Below are positions 1 through 5,438 of a DNA stretch of 7,495 nucleotides, piece after piece (positions within the stretch are counted from its first letter, which is position 1; each line of letters begins with the position of its first letter). The notes below the pieces were generated by a model, which saw only the letters and a program-made list of their open reading frames with translations, did no database searches and was not told where the DNA came from. This stretch comes from an uncultured Clostridia bacterium (lineage in GTDB: Bacteria; Bacillota; Clostridia; Christensenellales; UBA1242): assembly GCA_946487985.1 (NCBI GenBank), contig CAMLUY010000048.1, forward strand, positions 1-7,495, written 5' to 3'. The translations under genes were made by a program, and so were the position numbers.

Positions 1-36
1 CATGTATTTAAATCAACCCCAAATAAATAAAAAAAT

Positions 37-70
37 AAAAATCAAAATAATTTTTGGTTATTTGATTTTT
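37..70 (-). terminator. AT-rich hairpin terminator after the PRC-barrel gene
   Basis: The arms at 37-50 and 58-70 are complementary apart from one bulged A. Read on the minus strand, the hairpin is followed by a long U-rich stretch (positions 36 down to about 22). It lies about 50 nt beyond the stop codon of the minus-strand gene ending at 122. It is almost purely A/T, so the stem is weak and termination efficiency is uncertain. Confidence 0.5.
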
Positions 71-110
71 ATCTGAATTTTTTAATTTAATTTTTGTTTA
101 AAAAAATATT

Positions 111-132
111 TTATTTGCTAATTATTTGCTAA
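111..132. repeat. 11-bp perfect tandem duplication across a stop codon
   Basis: The unit TTATTTGCTAA occurs twice back to back, at 111-121 and 122-132. The right copy contains the stop codon and last codons of the minus-strand PRC-barrel gene, and the left copy lies just past the stop. The protein end is unchanged because the first stop is used. A short slippage duplication is the simplest explanation. Confidence 0.8.
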
Positions 133-814
133 AAAATATCAATAGGCTTAATTTGTTGTGAAATTTTGCTCTATTTATTATTTTTTGATTTATTTCATCA
201 TTTTTTCTTGCAATTATTTCATTATTTTGGCCAAATAAATCCGCTGTCATTACTCTGCCGATGAGTTTGTTTTGATTAGCAAGTATTCTGTATGGCCTTT
301 CCTGTATTTGATTTTTGTTTTTGGAGTTGTCAATGCTTACAATAGGAAGCGCTGAGCTTGGAAGTTGAGATTTAAAAGATGGGGCAGATTTTTTCTGCTT
401 TTTGTTGCCAAAAATAATATATTCATTGCCAACTGCCTGAACATACCTTTGCAAAAATTCACATTTATTTGTGACTATTTTCTTAATTTTACTGCCCTGC
501 AACTCAATTTCAGTCACTTTTCCAAGAGAAAGTCCTGTTTTGTCGATGACTTCTTTGCCAACAGGATTGAAAGTTTTTTCATTGCCGAAAAATTCAAGTT
601 CATTGGCGCCGCCTATTATCATTGCGTCTTCGCTGACTGCGCGAACTTTTTTTAATGGCAAAAAGAATGTCTTTTCACTTTCGTCATCTACAATAACAAA
701 ACCTTGAAGCAAAGAAAGGCTTTCATCAAAAACCATATCAAGGACAAATCCTATGAGCGAACCGCTGTCGAGCGAAATAACTTTTTTTGAAATATAACTG
801 TTTAATTTTTCCAT
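122..814 (-). CDS. PRC-barrel domain protein (two barrels plus conserved C-terminal segment)
   Basis: The 230-residue protein has two PRC-barrel-like repeats. One spans about residues 8-62, with a KVISLDSGSLIGFVLD start and a GFVIVD strand. The other spans about 85-137, with PVGKEVIDKTGLSLGKV. A polar low-complexity linker follows (138-180), then a second conserved block (183-230, LIGRVMTADLFGQNNEIIA) like the C-terminal module of some Firmicute PRC-barrel proteins. PRC-barrels are small beta domains found in ribosome maturation (RimM), photosynthetic reaction centres and sporulation-associated YlmC/YmxH proteins; the role here is not known. No signal peptide or membrane segment is visible, so it is probably cytoplasmic. 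There is no Shine-Dalgarno sequence before the ATG at 814. TATACA (822-827) lies 7 bp upstream of the ATG, so a leaderless start is possible, but no good -35 accompanies it. The gene is divergent from the DUF1858 gene. Confidence 0.8.
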   Translation of the reverse strand: MEKLNSYISKKVISLDSGSLIGFVLDMVFDESLSLLQGFVIVDDESEKTFFLPLKKVRAVSEDAMIIGGANELEFFGNEKTFNPVGKEVIDKTGLSLGKVTEIELQGSKIKKIVTNKCEFLQRYVQAVGNEYIIFGNKKQKKSAPSFKSQLPSSALPIVSIDNSKNKNQIQERPYRILANQNKLIGRVMTADLFGQNNEIIARKNDEINQKIINRAKFHNKLSLLIFFSK

Positions 815-925
815 AGTATAATGTATACATTAAAAATTAATTTATGAGAAAAGGATAAAATAATTATTTTTAATGCATTTTTATTGATTTTTCGCAATAT
901 TTTTTATATTTTTAAAATAATTAAT

Positions 926-953
926 TTGACAAATATTTTTTTTGTGATATAAT
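926..953 (+). promoter_or_regulatory. Consensus sigma-A promoter of the DUF1858 gene, predicted leaderless
   Basis: A perfect -35 TTGACA (926-931) and perfect -10 TATAAT (948-953) are separated by 16 bp. Only 6 bp (954-959) separate the -10 box from the ATG at 960, so the expected transcription start falls on or beside the start codon. No ribosome binding site is present. The rest of the divergent gap (815-925) is AT-rich with nothing else recognisable, except a perfect ATGTATACAT palindrome at 821-830. Confidence 0.8.
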
Positions 954-959
954 AATGCC

Positions 960-1184
960 ATGAAAAAAGAAAAGATGATAACAAAAAATATGACTATTGA
1001 TGAAGTTTTGCAGCTTGACGAAAGGCTTGGCGATGTATTTATGGGCTTTGGCATGCATTGTATTTTTTGTCACCTGGGAATAGATGAAACGGTTGCAGAG
1101 GCCGCCGAAGTTCATGAGGTTGATGTCGATTTCTTGGTAAAAAAGCTCAATGAAGTATATGAGCAATTAAAAAACAACAAATAA
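960..1184 (+). CDS. DUF1858 / hybrid-cluster-associated redox disulfide domain protein
   Basis: The 74-residue protein matches the stand-alone DUF1858 family (redox disulfide domain associated with hybrid-cluster protein). It has the N-terminal MITKNMTIDEVLQLDERLGDVFMGFGMHC pattern in residues 6-34 and a helical C-terminus (VDVDFLVKKLNEVYEQL). The family usually has a C-x-G-C pair in a GMHCxGC context; here the pair is C34-I-F-C37, with Phe at the usual Gly position and His after the second Cys. The role is inferred to be thiol redox or metal-related in the cytoplasm, and no partner gene is adjacent. The start at 960 follows from the promoter. ATG codons at 975 (residue 6, where many family members begin) and 990 are alternatives, but neither has a clear ribosome binding site. 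It is monocistronic and ends in a terminator. Confidence 0.85.
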   Translation: MKKEKMITKNMTIDEVLQLDERLGDVFMGFGMHCIFCHLGIDETVAEAAEVHEVDVDFLVKKLNEVYEQLKNNK

Positions 1185-1185
1185 G

Positions 1186-1218
1186 AAAAAAGCAGACCGT
1201 TTGAGAGCCTGCTTTTTT
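1186..1218. terminator. Bidirectional terminator between DUF1858 and hflX
   Basis: The arms AAAAAAGCAG (1186-1195) and CTGCTTTTTT (1209-1218) pair over 10 bp around a 13-nt loop. The flanking A and T runs give a U-tract in either direction. It lies 1 nt after the DUF1858 stop (1182-1184) and 11 nt from the stop of the converging hflX gene, so it probably serves both. Confidence 0.85.
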
Positions 1219-1229
1219 TATGGATTGAC

Positions 1230-2339
1230 TTATTCATTGTAAATTGCTTTCTCTATCATAGCAAGAAGGACTGGCAAGCCAGTTTTATTCTTTGTTGACA
1301 CAAGAACTTCCTTTTCGCCAATCAGCATTGGTTTTTTGAGCATATCTGCTTTGTTGTACACCACTATGCGGTTTTTGGTTGCGCCAAGGCTGTCAAGCAG
1401 TTCATTGGTAACTTTCATGTTTGCCTGATATTCTTTCATGCCGTTTTCAATGCTATCAAGTGAAACGTCCACTACATGAAGAATGAGGTCTGCATCAGCG
1501 GCTTCTTCAAGTGTTGACGAAAAGGCATCTACAAGCTGATGCGGCAAGTCGCTGATAAAGCCAACAGTGTCGGTAAGAATTGCATATTTGCCATCTGAGA
1601 GATATAGCTTACGTGAGGTAGTGTCAAGCGTTGCGAAATATTTGTCATCGGCATAAATACTCTCTTTGACAAGGCAATTTAGAAGGCTTGATTTGCCTGC
1701 ATTGGTGTAGCCAACAAGAGCTATTTTAGGCAAGTTTGAAGAAAGTCTTTCACGTCTGGAAACCTGCCTTTGTGATTTTATTTTGTCAATTTGCTCTTGC
1801 AGAGAGGATATTTCTTTTTCAAGGACACGTCGGTTCAATTCGAGTTTTGTTTCGCCTGGGCCGCGCATACCAACTCCTCCGCTGCCAAACCGCCCGCTTG
1901 TGCCTTGCAGCTGTGAAAGGCGTGGCAAGATGTATCTGTCTTGGGCAAGTTTGATTTGAAGTTTTGCTTCGCGCGACTGCGCACCTTTTGCAAAGATGTC
2001 TATAATAAGGCCTACGCGATCGAGAACTCGTACGCCAAGCATGTCAGAAAGATTTTTCATTTGTGAACCGCTTAATGGATAGTCAACAATGACGATATCA
2101 ATAACTTCCTCACAAGTTTCAATGTATTTTTTTATTTCTTCGACTTTGCCGCTGCCAAGAACGGTAGCTTTATTGAAATCTTTGATGATTTGATAAAAGT
2201 CATGCACTACATTGAGTCCTGCTGAGTATGCGAGTCTGACGGTTTCGTCTTTCTTTCGTTGCAGCGCGTCGCCTTTTTTCGAGCAAACAATGACAACTAT
2301 AGCATTCTCTTGATTTTTTTGTGTTGATGTGGTTTTCAT
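1230..2339 (-). CDS. hflX: GTPase HflX (ribosome-splitting factor), short C-terminus
   Basis: HflX is a GTPase that binds the 50S subunit, splits stalled 70S ribosomes and helps under heat or antibiotic stress. The 369-residue protein has the N-terminal nucleotide-binding-like domain (about 12-150), the GMRGPGETKLE linker motif (158-167), a coiled-coil region (170-200) and a complete G domain. The G domain shows G1 GYTNAGKS (210-217), G2 FATLDTT (235-241), G3 DTVGF (257-261), G4 NKAD (329-332) and a G5-like VSTKNKTG (347-354). It ends about 15 residues after G5, while E. coli HflX has 426 residues, so the extra C-terminal domain is absent. The reading frame is intact and ends at a normal terminator, so this looks like a natural short form. 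The start at 2339 has no ribosome binding site but sits 6 bp from a consensus -10. Confidence 0.95.
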   Translation of the reverse strand: MKTTSTQKNQENAIVVIVCSKKGDALQRKKDETVRLAYSAGLNVVHDFYQIIKDFNKATVLGSGKVEEIKKYIETCEEVIDIVIVDYPLSGSQMKNLSDMLGVRVLDRVGLIIDIFAKGAQSREAKLQIKLAQDRYILPRLSQLQGTSGRFGSGGVGMRGPGETKLELNRRVLEKEISSLQEQIDKIKSQRQVSRRERLSSNLPKIALVGYTNAGKSSLLNCLVKESIYADDKYFATLDTTSRKLYLSDGKYAILTDTVGFISDLPHQLVDAFSSTLEEAADADLILHVVDVSLDSIENGMKEYQANMKVTNELLDSLGATKNRIVVYNKADMLKKPMLIGEKEVLVSTKNKTGLPVLLAMIEKAIYNE

Positions 2340-2345
2340 GCTTTG

Positions 2346-2373
2346 ATTATATCAAAATTATTGTGTTTGTCAA
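2346..2373 (-). promoter_or_regulatory. Consensus sigma-A promoter of hflX, predicted leaderless
   Basis: Read on the minus strand, TTGACA (2373-2368) is followed after 16 bp by TATAAT (2351-2346), then 6 bp, then the ATG at 2339. Both hexamers are perfect consensus. The spacing matches the DUF1858 promoter exactly, and the 6-bp gap has no ribosome binding site. The mRNA is therefore predicted to start at or next to the AUG. No convincing terminator separates this promoter from the lipoprotein gene ending at 2398. Confidence 0.8.
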
Positions 2374-2397
2374 AATTTTTTATCTAAAATCTTGGTT

Positions 2398-3060
2398 TTA
2401 ACCTATAATAACCGAGCCATCTGCTGTTGAAATGACAATATCAAGCTTATCGCCGTCCTGTGAAACCGCGCTGAAATACCAAAACAGATTGCCACTTTCA
2501 TCGTCCTGCATTGTCAGAATTTTCAGATAGCACTCCCCTTTGAACTGGTTGTTTTGGTAAAAACTTTTTAAATCATTTTCAAGATGACCAACGGCAATGG
2601 AGATCGCCTGGCTGCTGTCGACTGCGAAAGTGCTGGTTATGTCGGCAAAGGCTATATTAAAGCCTTGATATTGAAGACTGATTTGGTCGCCATTTGAAAG
2701 TGAATAGCCAAGGTCGGCCATGTAATGATGGTTCATTGGATTAAAATACATTGTGAGCGATTCTTCAACGCCATTGATAAAAATCGATGCTTGAATTTCG
2801 TCGACGTTCATGTCATTGTTGAAATTGACATCAATAAGTGAAAAGTCAGTCATTTTGTTGTGTTTGCCGTCAATTTTGTATGGGGTTTCACGCCGCCCTA
2901 CACTGATTGAGCCAACTGCCTGGCTTGCTTCATCAAAGCCACGATAATAAATAGTGGTAATTTCGCTGACATTATCTGTAACGCTGTTGTACTTCTTGCA
3001 GCCAACTAGCATAAGTACCGGACAAAGCAGAGCAAAAATAAAAGCAAAATATTTTTTCAT
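2398..3060 (-). CDS. Lipoprotein of unknown function, possible PepSY-like C-terminus
   Basis: The 220-residue protein starts with a short basic n-region (MKKYF), a hydrophobic core and the lipobox L18-V-G-C21. It should be lipidated at Cys21 and held on the outer face of the membrane. The mature part is acidic and polar, with many beta-prone stretches. The end (about residues 150-220, AISIAVGHLENDLKSFY through FWYFSAVSQDGDKLDIVISTADGSVI) resembles the shape of a PepSY-type domain: a helix, then a W/Y-rich strand, then a terminal VxISxxDGxVI strand. That is an impression, not a confident family call. The start at 3060 is supported by AGAGGTG (minus strand, 3072-3066), 5 nt upstream. It is divergent from the aldolase, with 72 bp between the start codons, and may be read through into hflX, although hflX has its own promoter. 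Confidence 0.75.
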   Translation of the reverse strand: MKKYFAFIFALLCPVLMLVGCKKYNSVTDNVSEITTIYYRGFDEASQAVGSISVGRRETPYKIDGKHNKMTDFSLIDVNFNNDMNVDEIQASIFINGVEESLTMYFNPMNHHYMADLGYSLSNGDQISLQYQGFNIAFADITSTFAVDSSQAISIAVGHLENDLKSFYQNNQFKGECYLKILTMQDDESGNLFWYFSAVSQDGDKLDIVISTADGSVIIG

Positions 3061-3087
3061 AATTTCACCTCTATGATAACAATATGT

Positions 3088-3115
3088 TTGTGAAAAATGA
3101 AAAATGTGTTAAAAT
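3088..3115 (+). promoter_or_regulatory. Probable sigma-A promoter of the aldolase gene (extended -10)
   Basis: TTGTGA (3088-3093, 4 of 6 to consensus), a 16-bp spacer and TAAAAT (3110-3115) are preceded by TGT, giving an extended -10. The predicted start near 3122 yields a leader of about 11 nt that begins at the ribosome binding site AAAGAGG (3121-3127), just before the ATG at 3133. This makes the upstream in-frame ATG at 3097 an unlikely start, because it would lie ahead of the transcript. Confidence 0.5.
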
Positions 3116-3132
3116 GCATCAAAGAGGTAAAT

Positions 3133-4050
3133 ATGGTGTCGTTGAAAGAGTATATTGAGCGAGCTGTCAATGAAAAGTTTGCGCTTGGTGCAATGAACTT
3201 TAATAATATGGAGTCATTACAGGGAATTGTAGAAGCTTGCAAAGATGAGCGATCCCCTGCCATCATTTCTGTAAGCGAAGGAGCTCTTGCGTACATGGGC
3301 GATGAGTATACGTTGGCGCTCGCGGCAGCTGCAAAAAAAGTTCACCCTCAGCTTTTTCTGCACTTAGACCATGGCAAAAGCCTGGAAATTTGCAAAAAAG
3401 CGATTAATATGGGCTTTGACAGTGTTATGATTGATAACAGTGCGCTTCCTTTTGAAGAAAATATCAAACTGACAGCCGAAGTTTGCAAAGCAGCACACAA
3501 TAAAGGCGTGCTTGTCGAGGGCGAGCTTGGACAAATCAAAGGCATTGAAGACAATGTGGAGGCAGCAGAGCACCACTACACCGACCCTGAAAAAGCAAAA
3601 ATCTTTGTTGAAAGGACCAATGTTGATATGCTTGCTGTCGCGATAGGCACAAGTCATGGCGCGTACAAGTACAGCGGAGAAAAAACGTTGAGGTTTGACA
3701 TACTTGAAAAAATTGAAGCGCTTTTGCCGAAAACTCCGCTTGTATTGCATGGCGCAAGCAATGTTTGTGATGAGCTTGTTGCCGACTTTAACAGGTACGG
3801 AGGAGAGCTCATCGAGGCGTCTGGGATACCAGAGGAGCTGCTGCAAAAAGCCGTTCGAGAACACAATGTTGTAAAAATCAACACGGACACCGACATTCGG
3901 CTTGCAATGACAGCTGAAACGCGGCGAGTGCTCTCTGAAAATAAAAATGAATTTGATTTAAGAAAATTTCTTGGAGCAGGACGAGAGCGAGTCAGGTCTA
4001 TCATTTCTGAAAAAATACGAAATATTTTCTACTCAAACAACAAAATTTAA
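3133..4050 (+). CDS. fba: Class II fructose-1,6-bisphosphate aldolase
   Basis: This zinc enzyme of glycolysis and gluconeogenesis reversibly cleaves fructose-1,6-bisphosphate to dihydroxyacetone phosphate and glyceraldehyde-3-phosphate in the cytoplasm. From the ATG at 3133 it has 305 residues, typical for class II. Visible motifs are LHLDHG (76-81; catalytic Asp79, zinc ligand His80), VEGELG (128-133), GTSHG (172-176; zinc ligand His175), LHGASN (205-210; zinc ligand His206) and KINTDTD (248-254; substrate phosphate and DHAP binding). The insert RYGGELIEASGIPEELL (221-237) is typical of the longer clostridial-type aldolases. Substrate could in principle be another ketose bisphosphate such as tagatose bisphosphate, but this subtype and the stand-alone context favour the glycolytic enzyme. 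The start at 3133, not 3097, is chosen because AAAGAGG lies 5 nt upstream and the family begins at this point. It is monocistronic, with its own promoter and terminator. Confidence 0.93.
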   Translation: MVSLKEYIERAVNEKFALGAMNFNNMESLQGIVEACKDERSPAIISVSEGALAYMGDEYTLALAAAAKKVHPQLFLHLDHGKSLEICKKAINMGFDSVMIDNSALPFEENIKLTAEVCKAAHNKGVLVEGELGQIKGIEDNVEAAEHHYTDPEKAKIFVERTNVDMLAVAIGTSHGAYKYSGEKTLRFDILEKIEALLPKTPLVLHGASNVCDELVADFNRYGGELIEASGIPEELLQKAVREHNVVKINTDTDIRLAMTAETRRVLSENKNEFDLRKFLGAGRERVRSIISEKIRNIFYSNNKI

Positions 4051-4076
4051 AAAATCCACCAACGACGGTGGATTTT
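4051..4076. terminator. Bidirectional terminator between aldolase and spoIIID
   Basis: Perfect 10-bp arms AAAATCCACC (4051-4060) and GGTGGATTTT (4067-4076) enclose a 6-nt loop. T-rich sequence follows on the plus strand and the complementary A-rich flank gives a U-tract on the minus strand. It immediately follows the aldolase stop and immediately precedes (in coordinates) the stop of the converging SpoIIID gene at 4081. Confidence 0.9.
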
Positions 4077-4080
4077 TCTT

Positions 4081-4341
4081 TTAAATGCGCTCGGCCTCTT
4101 CAAGGTATTTTTTCTTGGTGGCTTCACCCCCACGAATATGCTTTTCTGAAAAGTTTTCGTCAAGGATTTTCTTTGTTTGCTGATAAAGATTATCGTCAAG
4201 AAGTTTCAACTTGATTGAAACATCATGGTGTATGGTGCTTTTGCTGTACCCATAAATTGCGGCTGTTTTTCTGATTGTATCATGCGTGGTGTTGATGTGG
4301 TTTGCTACGCACATGATTCGATTAAAAAGGTCTTCTTTCAT
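4081..4341 (-). CDS. spoIIID: Sporulation transcriptional regulator SpoIIID
   Basis: SpoIIID is a small DNA-binding protein that acts in the mother cell during endospore formation, repressing or activating many sigma-E genes and helping switch to sigma-K. The 86-residue product is close to the usual length (93 in Bacillus subtilis). It has the helix-turn-helix around residues 23-43 (TIRKTAAIYGYSKSTIHHDV) and the diagnostic C-terminal basic segment HIRGGEATKKKY (68-79). The start at 4341 has a strong ribosome binding site, GGAGG, on the minus strand (4351-4347), 5 nt away. Its presence is good evidence that the organism belongs to a spore-forming lineage. It shares a terminator with the convergent aldolase gene. 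In many Clostridia it lies next to spoIIQ; here an acyl carrier protein gene intervenes. Confidence 0.92.
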   Translation of the reverse strand: MKEDLFNRIMCVANHINTTHDTIRKTAAIYGYSKSTIHHDVSIKLKLLDDNLYQQTKKILDENFSEKHIRGGEATKKKYLEEAERI

Positions 4342-4362
4342 TTATTCCTCCACATAAATAGA

Positions 4363-4401
4363 ATTATGTTGAAAAATGAAAGTTTATGTCAAAATTTGAC
4401 A
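4363..4401 (-). promoter_or_regulatory. Putative spoIIID promoter with overlapping 15-bp inverted repeat
   Basis: On the minus strand TTGACA (4392-4387) and CATAAT (4368-4363) are 18 bp apart, a fair sigma-A match. The same stretch also has ATA, 16 bp, then CATA, which is the core spacing of sigma-E promoters, although the rest of the sigma-E -10 is poor. The -35 lies inside the perfect inverted repeat TGTCAAA-A-TTTGACA (4387-4401), a possible operator. Which sigma factor is used cannot be settled by eye. The remaining gap up to 4493 shows nothing else except a short A/T hairpin near 4461-4480. Confidence 0.4.
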
Positions 4402-4493
4402 AACATGTTTTATTTCGAAATTCTTGTCGGTTTTTCTGACAAAAGCACTCTGCAAGCGCGTTTTATTGCAAATAATAAAAGGCAAAATAAAAA

Positions 4494-4516
4494 CAAGCAG
4501 CGTCTATGGCTGCTTG
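4494..4516 (-). terminator. Intrinsic terminator after acpP
   Basis: Perfect 8-bp arms CAAGCAGC (4494-4501) and GCTGCTTG (4509-4516) enclose a 7-nt loop. On the minus strand the stem is followed by a U-rich run (4493 down to about 4483). It begins about 20 nt beyond the acyl carrier protein stop at 4537 and separates acpP from spoIIID. Confidence 0.88.
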
Positions 4517-4536
4517 AAATATATTTACATCAATGA

Positions 4537-4773
4537 TTATTTTTTAGTATATTCGTCGATGACTTTTACTATTTGTGGAATTGTTTTCAGCTCTTCAAGC
4601 TTCTCGTCTGGAATTGAAACGTGAAACTCGTCTTCAAATGACATCAAAAGTTCAACAATGTCAAGTGAGTCTGCACCAAGGTCTTCAATAACATTGGCTT
4701 GATCTGAAATGTCATCGGTTGAAATACATAATTGATCTGCTATTATCTTTTTCACCTTATCAATAGTGTTCAT
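4537..4773 (-). CDS. acpP: Acyl carrier protein
   Basis: This is the small acidic carrier that holds growing acyl chains on a phosphopantetheine arm during type II fatty acid synthesis. The 78-residue product has the universal motif DLGADSLDIVELL, with Ser36 in D35-S36-L37 as the phosphopantetheine site, and the usual acidic helix 2/3 region (SFEDEFHVSIPDEKLEEL). Length is normal. The start at 4773 has a strong ribosome binding site, GGAGGT (minus strand, 4784-4779), 5 nt away. It is monocistronic, with its own promoter and terminator, and no other fab genes are in the window. It lies between the SpoIIQ-like and SpoIIID genes. A housekeeping ACP is most likely; a dedicated ACP for another acyl pathway cannot be excluded. 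Confidence 0.93.
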   Translation of the reverse strand: MNTIDKVKKIIADQLCISTDDISDQANVIEDLGADSLDIVELLMSFEDEFHVSIPDEKLEELKTIPQIVKVIDEYTKK

Positions 4774-4790
4774 TTTCTACCTCCAAGCGC

Positions 4791-4818
4791 ATTATATCAT
4801 AAATAACAAAATATGTAA
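4791..4818 (-). promoter_or_regulatory. Strong sigma-A promoter of acpP
   Basis: On the minus strand TTTACA (4818-4813, 5 of 6) and perfect TATAAT (4796-4791) are separated by 16 bp. The predicted transcription start near 4784 coincides with the first base of the ribosome binding site GGAGGT, giving a leader of only about 11 nt. The -35 box lies in the T-rich tail of the preceding terminator. Confidence 0.8.
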
Positions 4819-4819
4819 A

Positions 4820-4853
4820 TAAAAATGCGATAAATTTTAATCTATCGCATTTT
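4820..4853 (-). terminator. Intrinsic terminator after the SpoIIQ-like gene
   Basis: Arms at about 4820-4831 (AAAAATGCGATA) and 4842-4853 (TATCGCATTTTT) pair over about 12 bp with a 10-nt AT loop. U-rich sequence follows on the minus strand. It lies within a few bases of the stop codon at 4858 and separates spoIIQ from acpP. Confidence 0.85.
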
Positions 4854-4857
4854 TAAC

Positions 4858-5421
4858 TTATTTAGATTGCAAATTCAGGTAGTCATTAGGGTCAACATAG
4901 TCATTGTTGAGCATGAGTGTGAAATGCAGATGTGAGCCAAGGTCAAGCTCGCCAGTTGCGCTTTCGCTTGCTGAGCCAATCTTGTCGCCTGCTGAAACCT
5001 TGTCGCCTTTTTGCACTGTCGGCTGGTCAGCGAGTGATGAGTAAACGGATACAAATCCGCCTTCATGCTCGATTGTGATTGTATTGCCTGTAAGGATATC
5101 ATACTCCACACTGGCAACTGTTCCATCAAGTACAGCGAAAACGTCAGTACTTTCAGACGCGAGATCGACAGCAAGGTGAGCTTCCCACTGATTGAGAGTT
5201 GTATTCTCTTGAAGTTCGGTGTCTGAAAAATCTTTGATGACTGTTGCGTTTTCCATTGGAAGTGTGAAGTTCAAGTTTGGTCCTTCTGTCATTACACTGC
5301 CATTGAGCGTCGCGAGAAGTGTAAATGTAAGCGCCACTGCAAACACCACTATACCAACCGCAAGGTACACCCCATACTTTTTGATGAAATCAACAAAAGC
5401 ATTTTTCTTTCCTATTTCCAT
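4858..5421 (-). CDS. spoIIQ: SpoIIQ-like membrane-anchored M23 (LytM) domain protein
   Basis: The 187-residue protein has a short cytoplasmic N-terminus, one membrane helix (about 17-40) and an extracytoplasmic LytM/M23 fold. In spore formers SpoIIQ sits in the forespore membrane and pairs with mother-cell SpoIIIAH to form a channel and ratchet during engulfment. Zinc ligands are present: His82 and Asp86 (HLAVD) and His166, with His164 in the HLH motif. The second histidine of active LytM enzymes, in the usual YxHL motif, is replaced by Ser129 (YSSL), so peptidase activity is doubtful. Support for SpoIIQ rather than a general M23 protein comes from the short length, the absence of coiled coil or LysM, the nearby spoIIID and a sigma-F-like promoter. 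The start at 5421 has a perfect AGGAGGT 4 nt upstream. SpoIVFA-like M23 proteins are the main alternative. Confidence 0.75.
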   Translation of the reverse strand: MEIGKKNAFVDFIKKYGVYLAVGIVVFAVALTFTLLATLNGSVMTEGPNLNFTLPMENATVIKDFSDTELQENTTLNQWEAHLAVDLASESTDVFAVLDGTVASVEYDILTGNTITIEHEGGFVSVYSSLADQPTVQKGDKVSAGDKIGSASESATGELDLGSHLHFTLMLNNDYVDPNDYLNLQSK

Positions 5422-5438
5422 TTTTACCTCCTAACAGG

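Noticed and set aside
921..1166. 81-codon minus-strand open frame opposite the DUF1858 gene
   Set aside because: It is antisense to a recognisable protein with a consensus promoter, and its translation shows no family features.
3073..3081. Extended -10 (TGTTATCAT) on the minus strand as the lipoprotein promoter
   Set aside because: It abuts the ribosome binding site so closely that the transcript would start inside or after it, and there is no reasonable -35. The real promoter for this gene was not identified.
3097..3132. Upstream in-frame ATG giving a 317-residue aldolase
   Set aside because: The ATG at 3133 has a ribosome binding site 5 nt upstream, matches the family start, and the predicted transcription start lies after 3097.
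3364..3864. 166-codon open frame on the minus strand inside the aldolase gene
   Set aside because: It lies wholly antisense to a strongly conserved enzyme gene, its translation is Cys/Phe-rich without any domain, and it has no promoter or ribosome binding site.
4225..4624. Two plus-strand open frames (103 and 66 codons) across the spoIIID-acpP gap
   Set aside because: They overlap the ends of two well-supported minus-strand genes and have no promoter with a -10 box. The plus-strand TTGACA at 4396-4401 is part of the inverted repeat and lacks a -10 partner.
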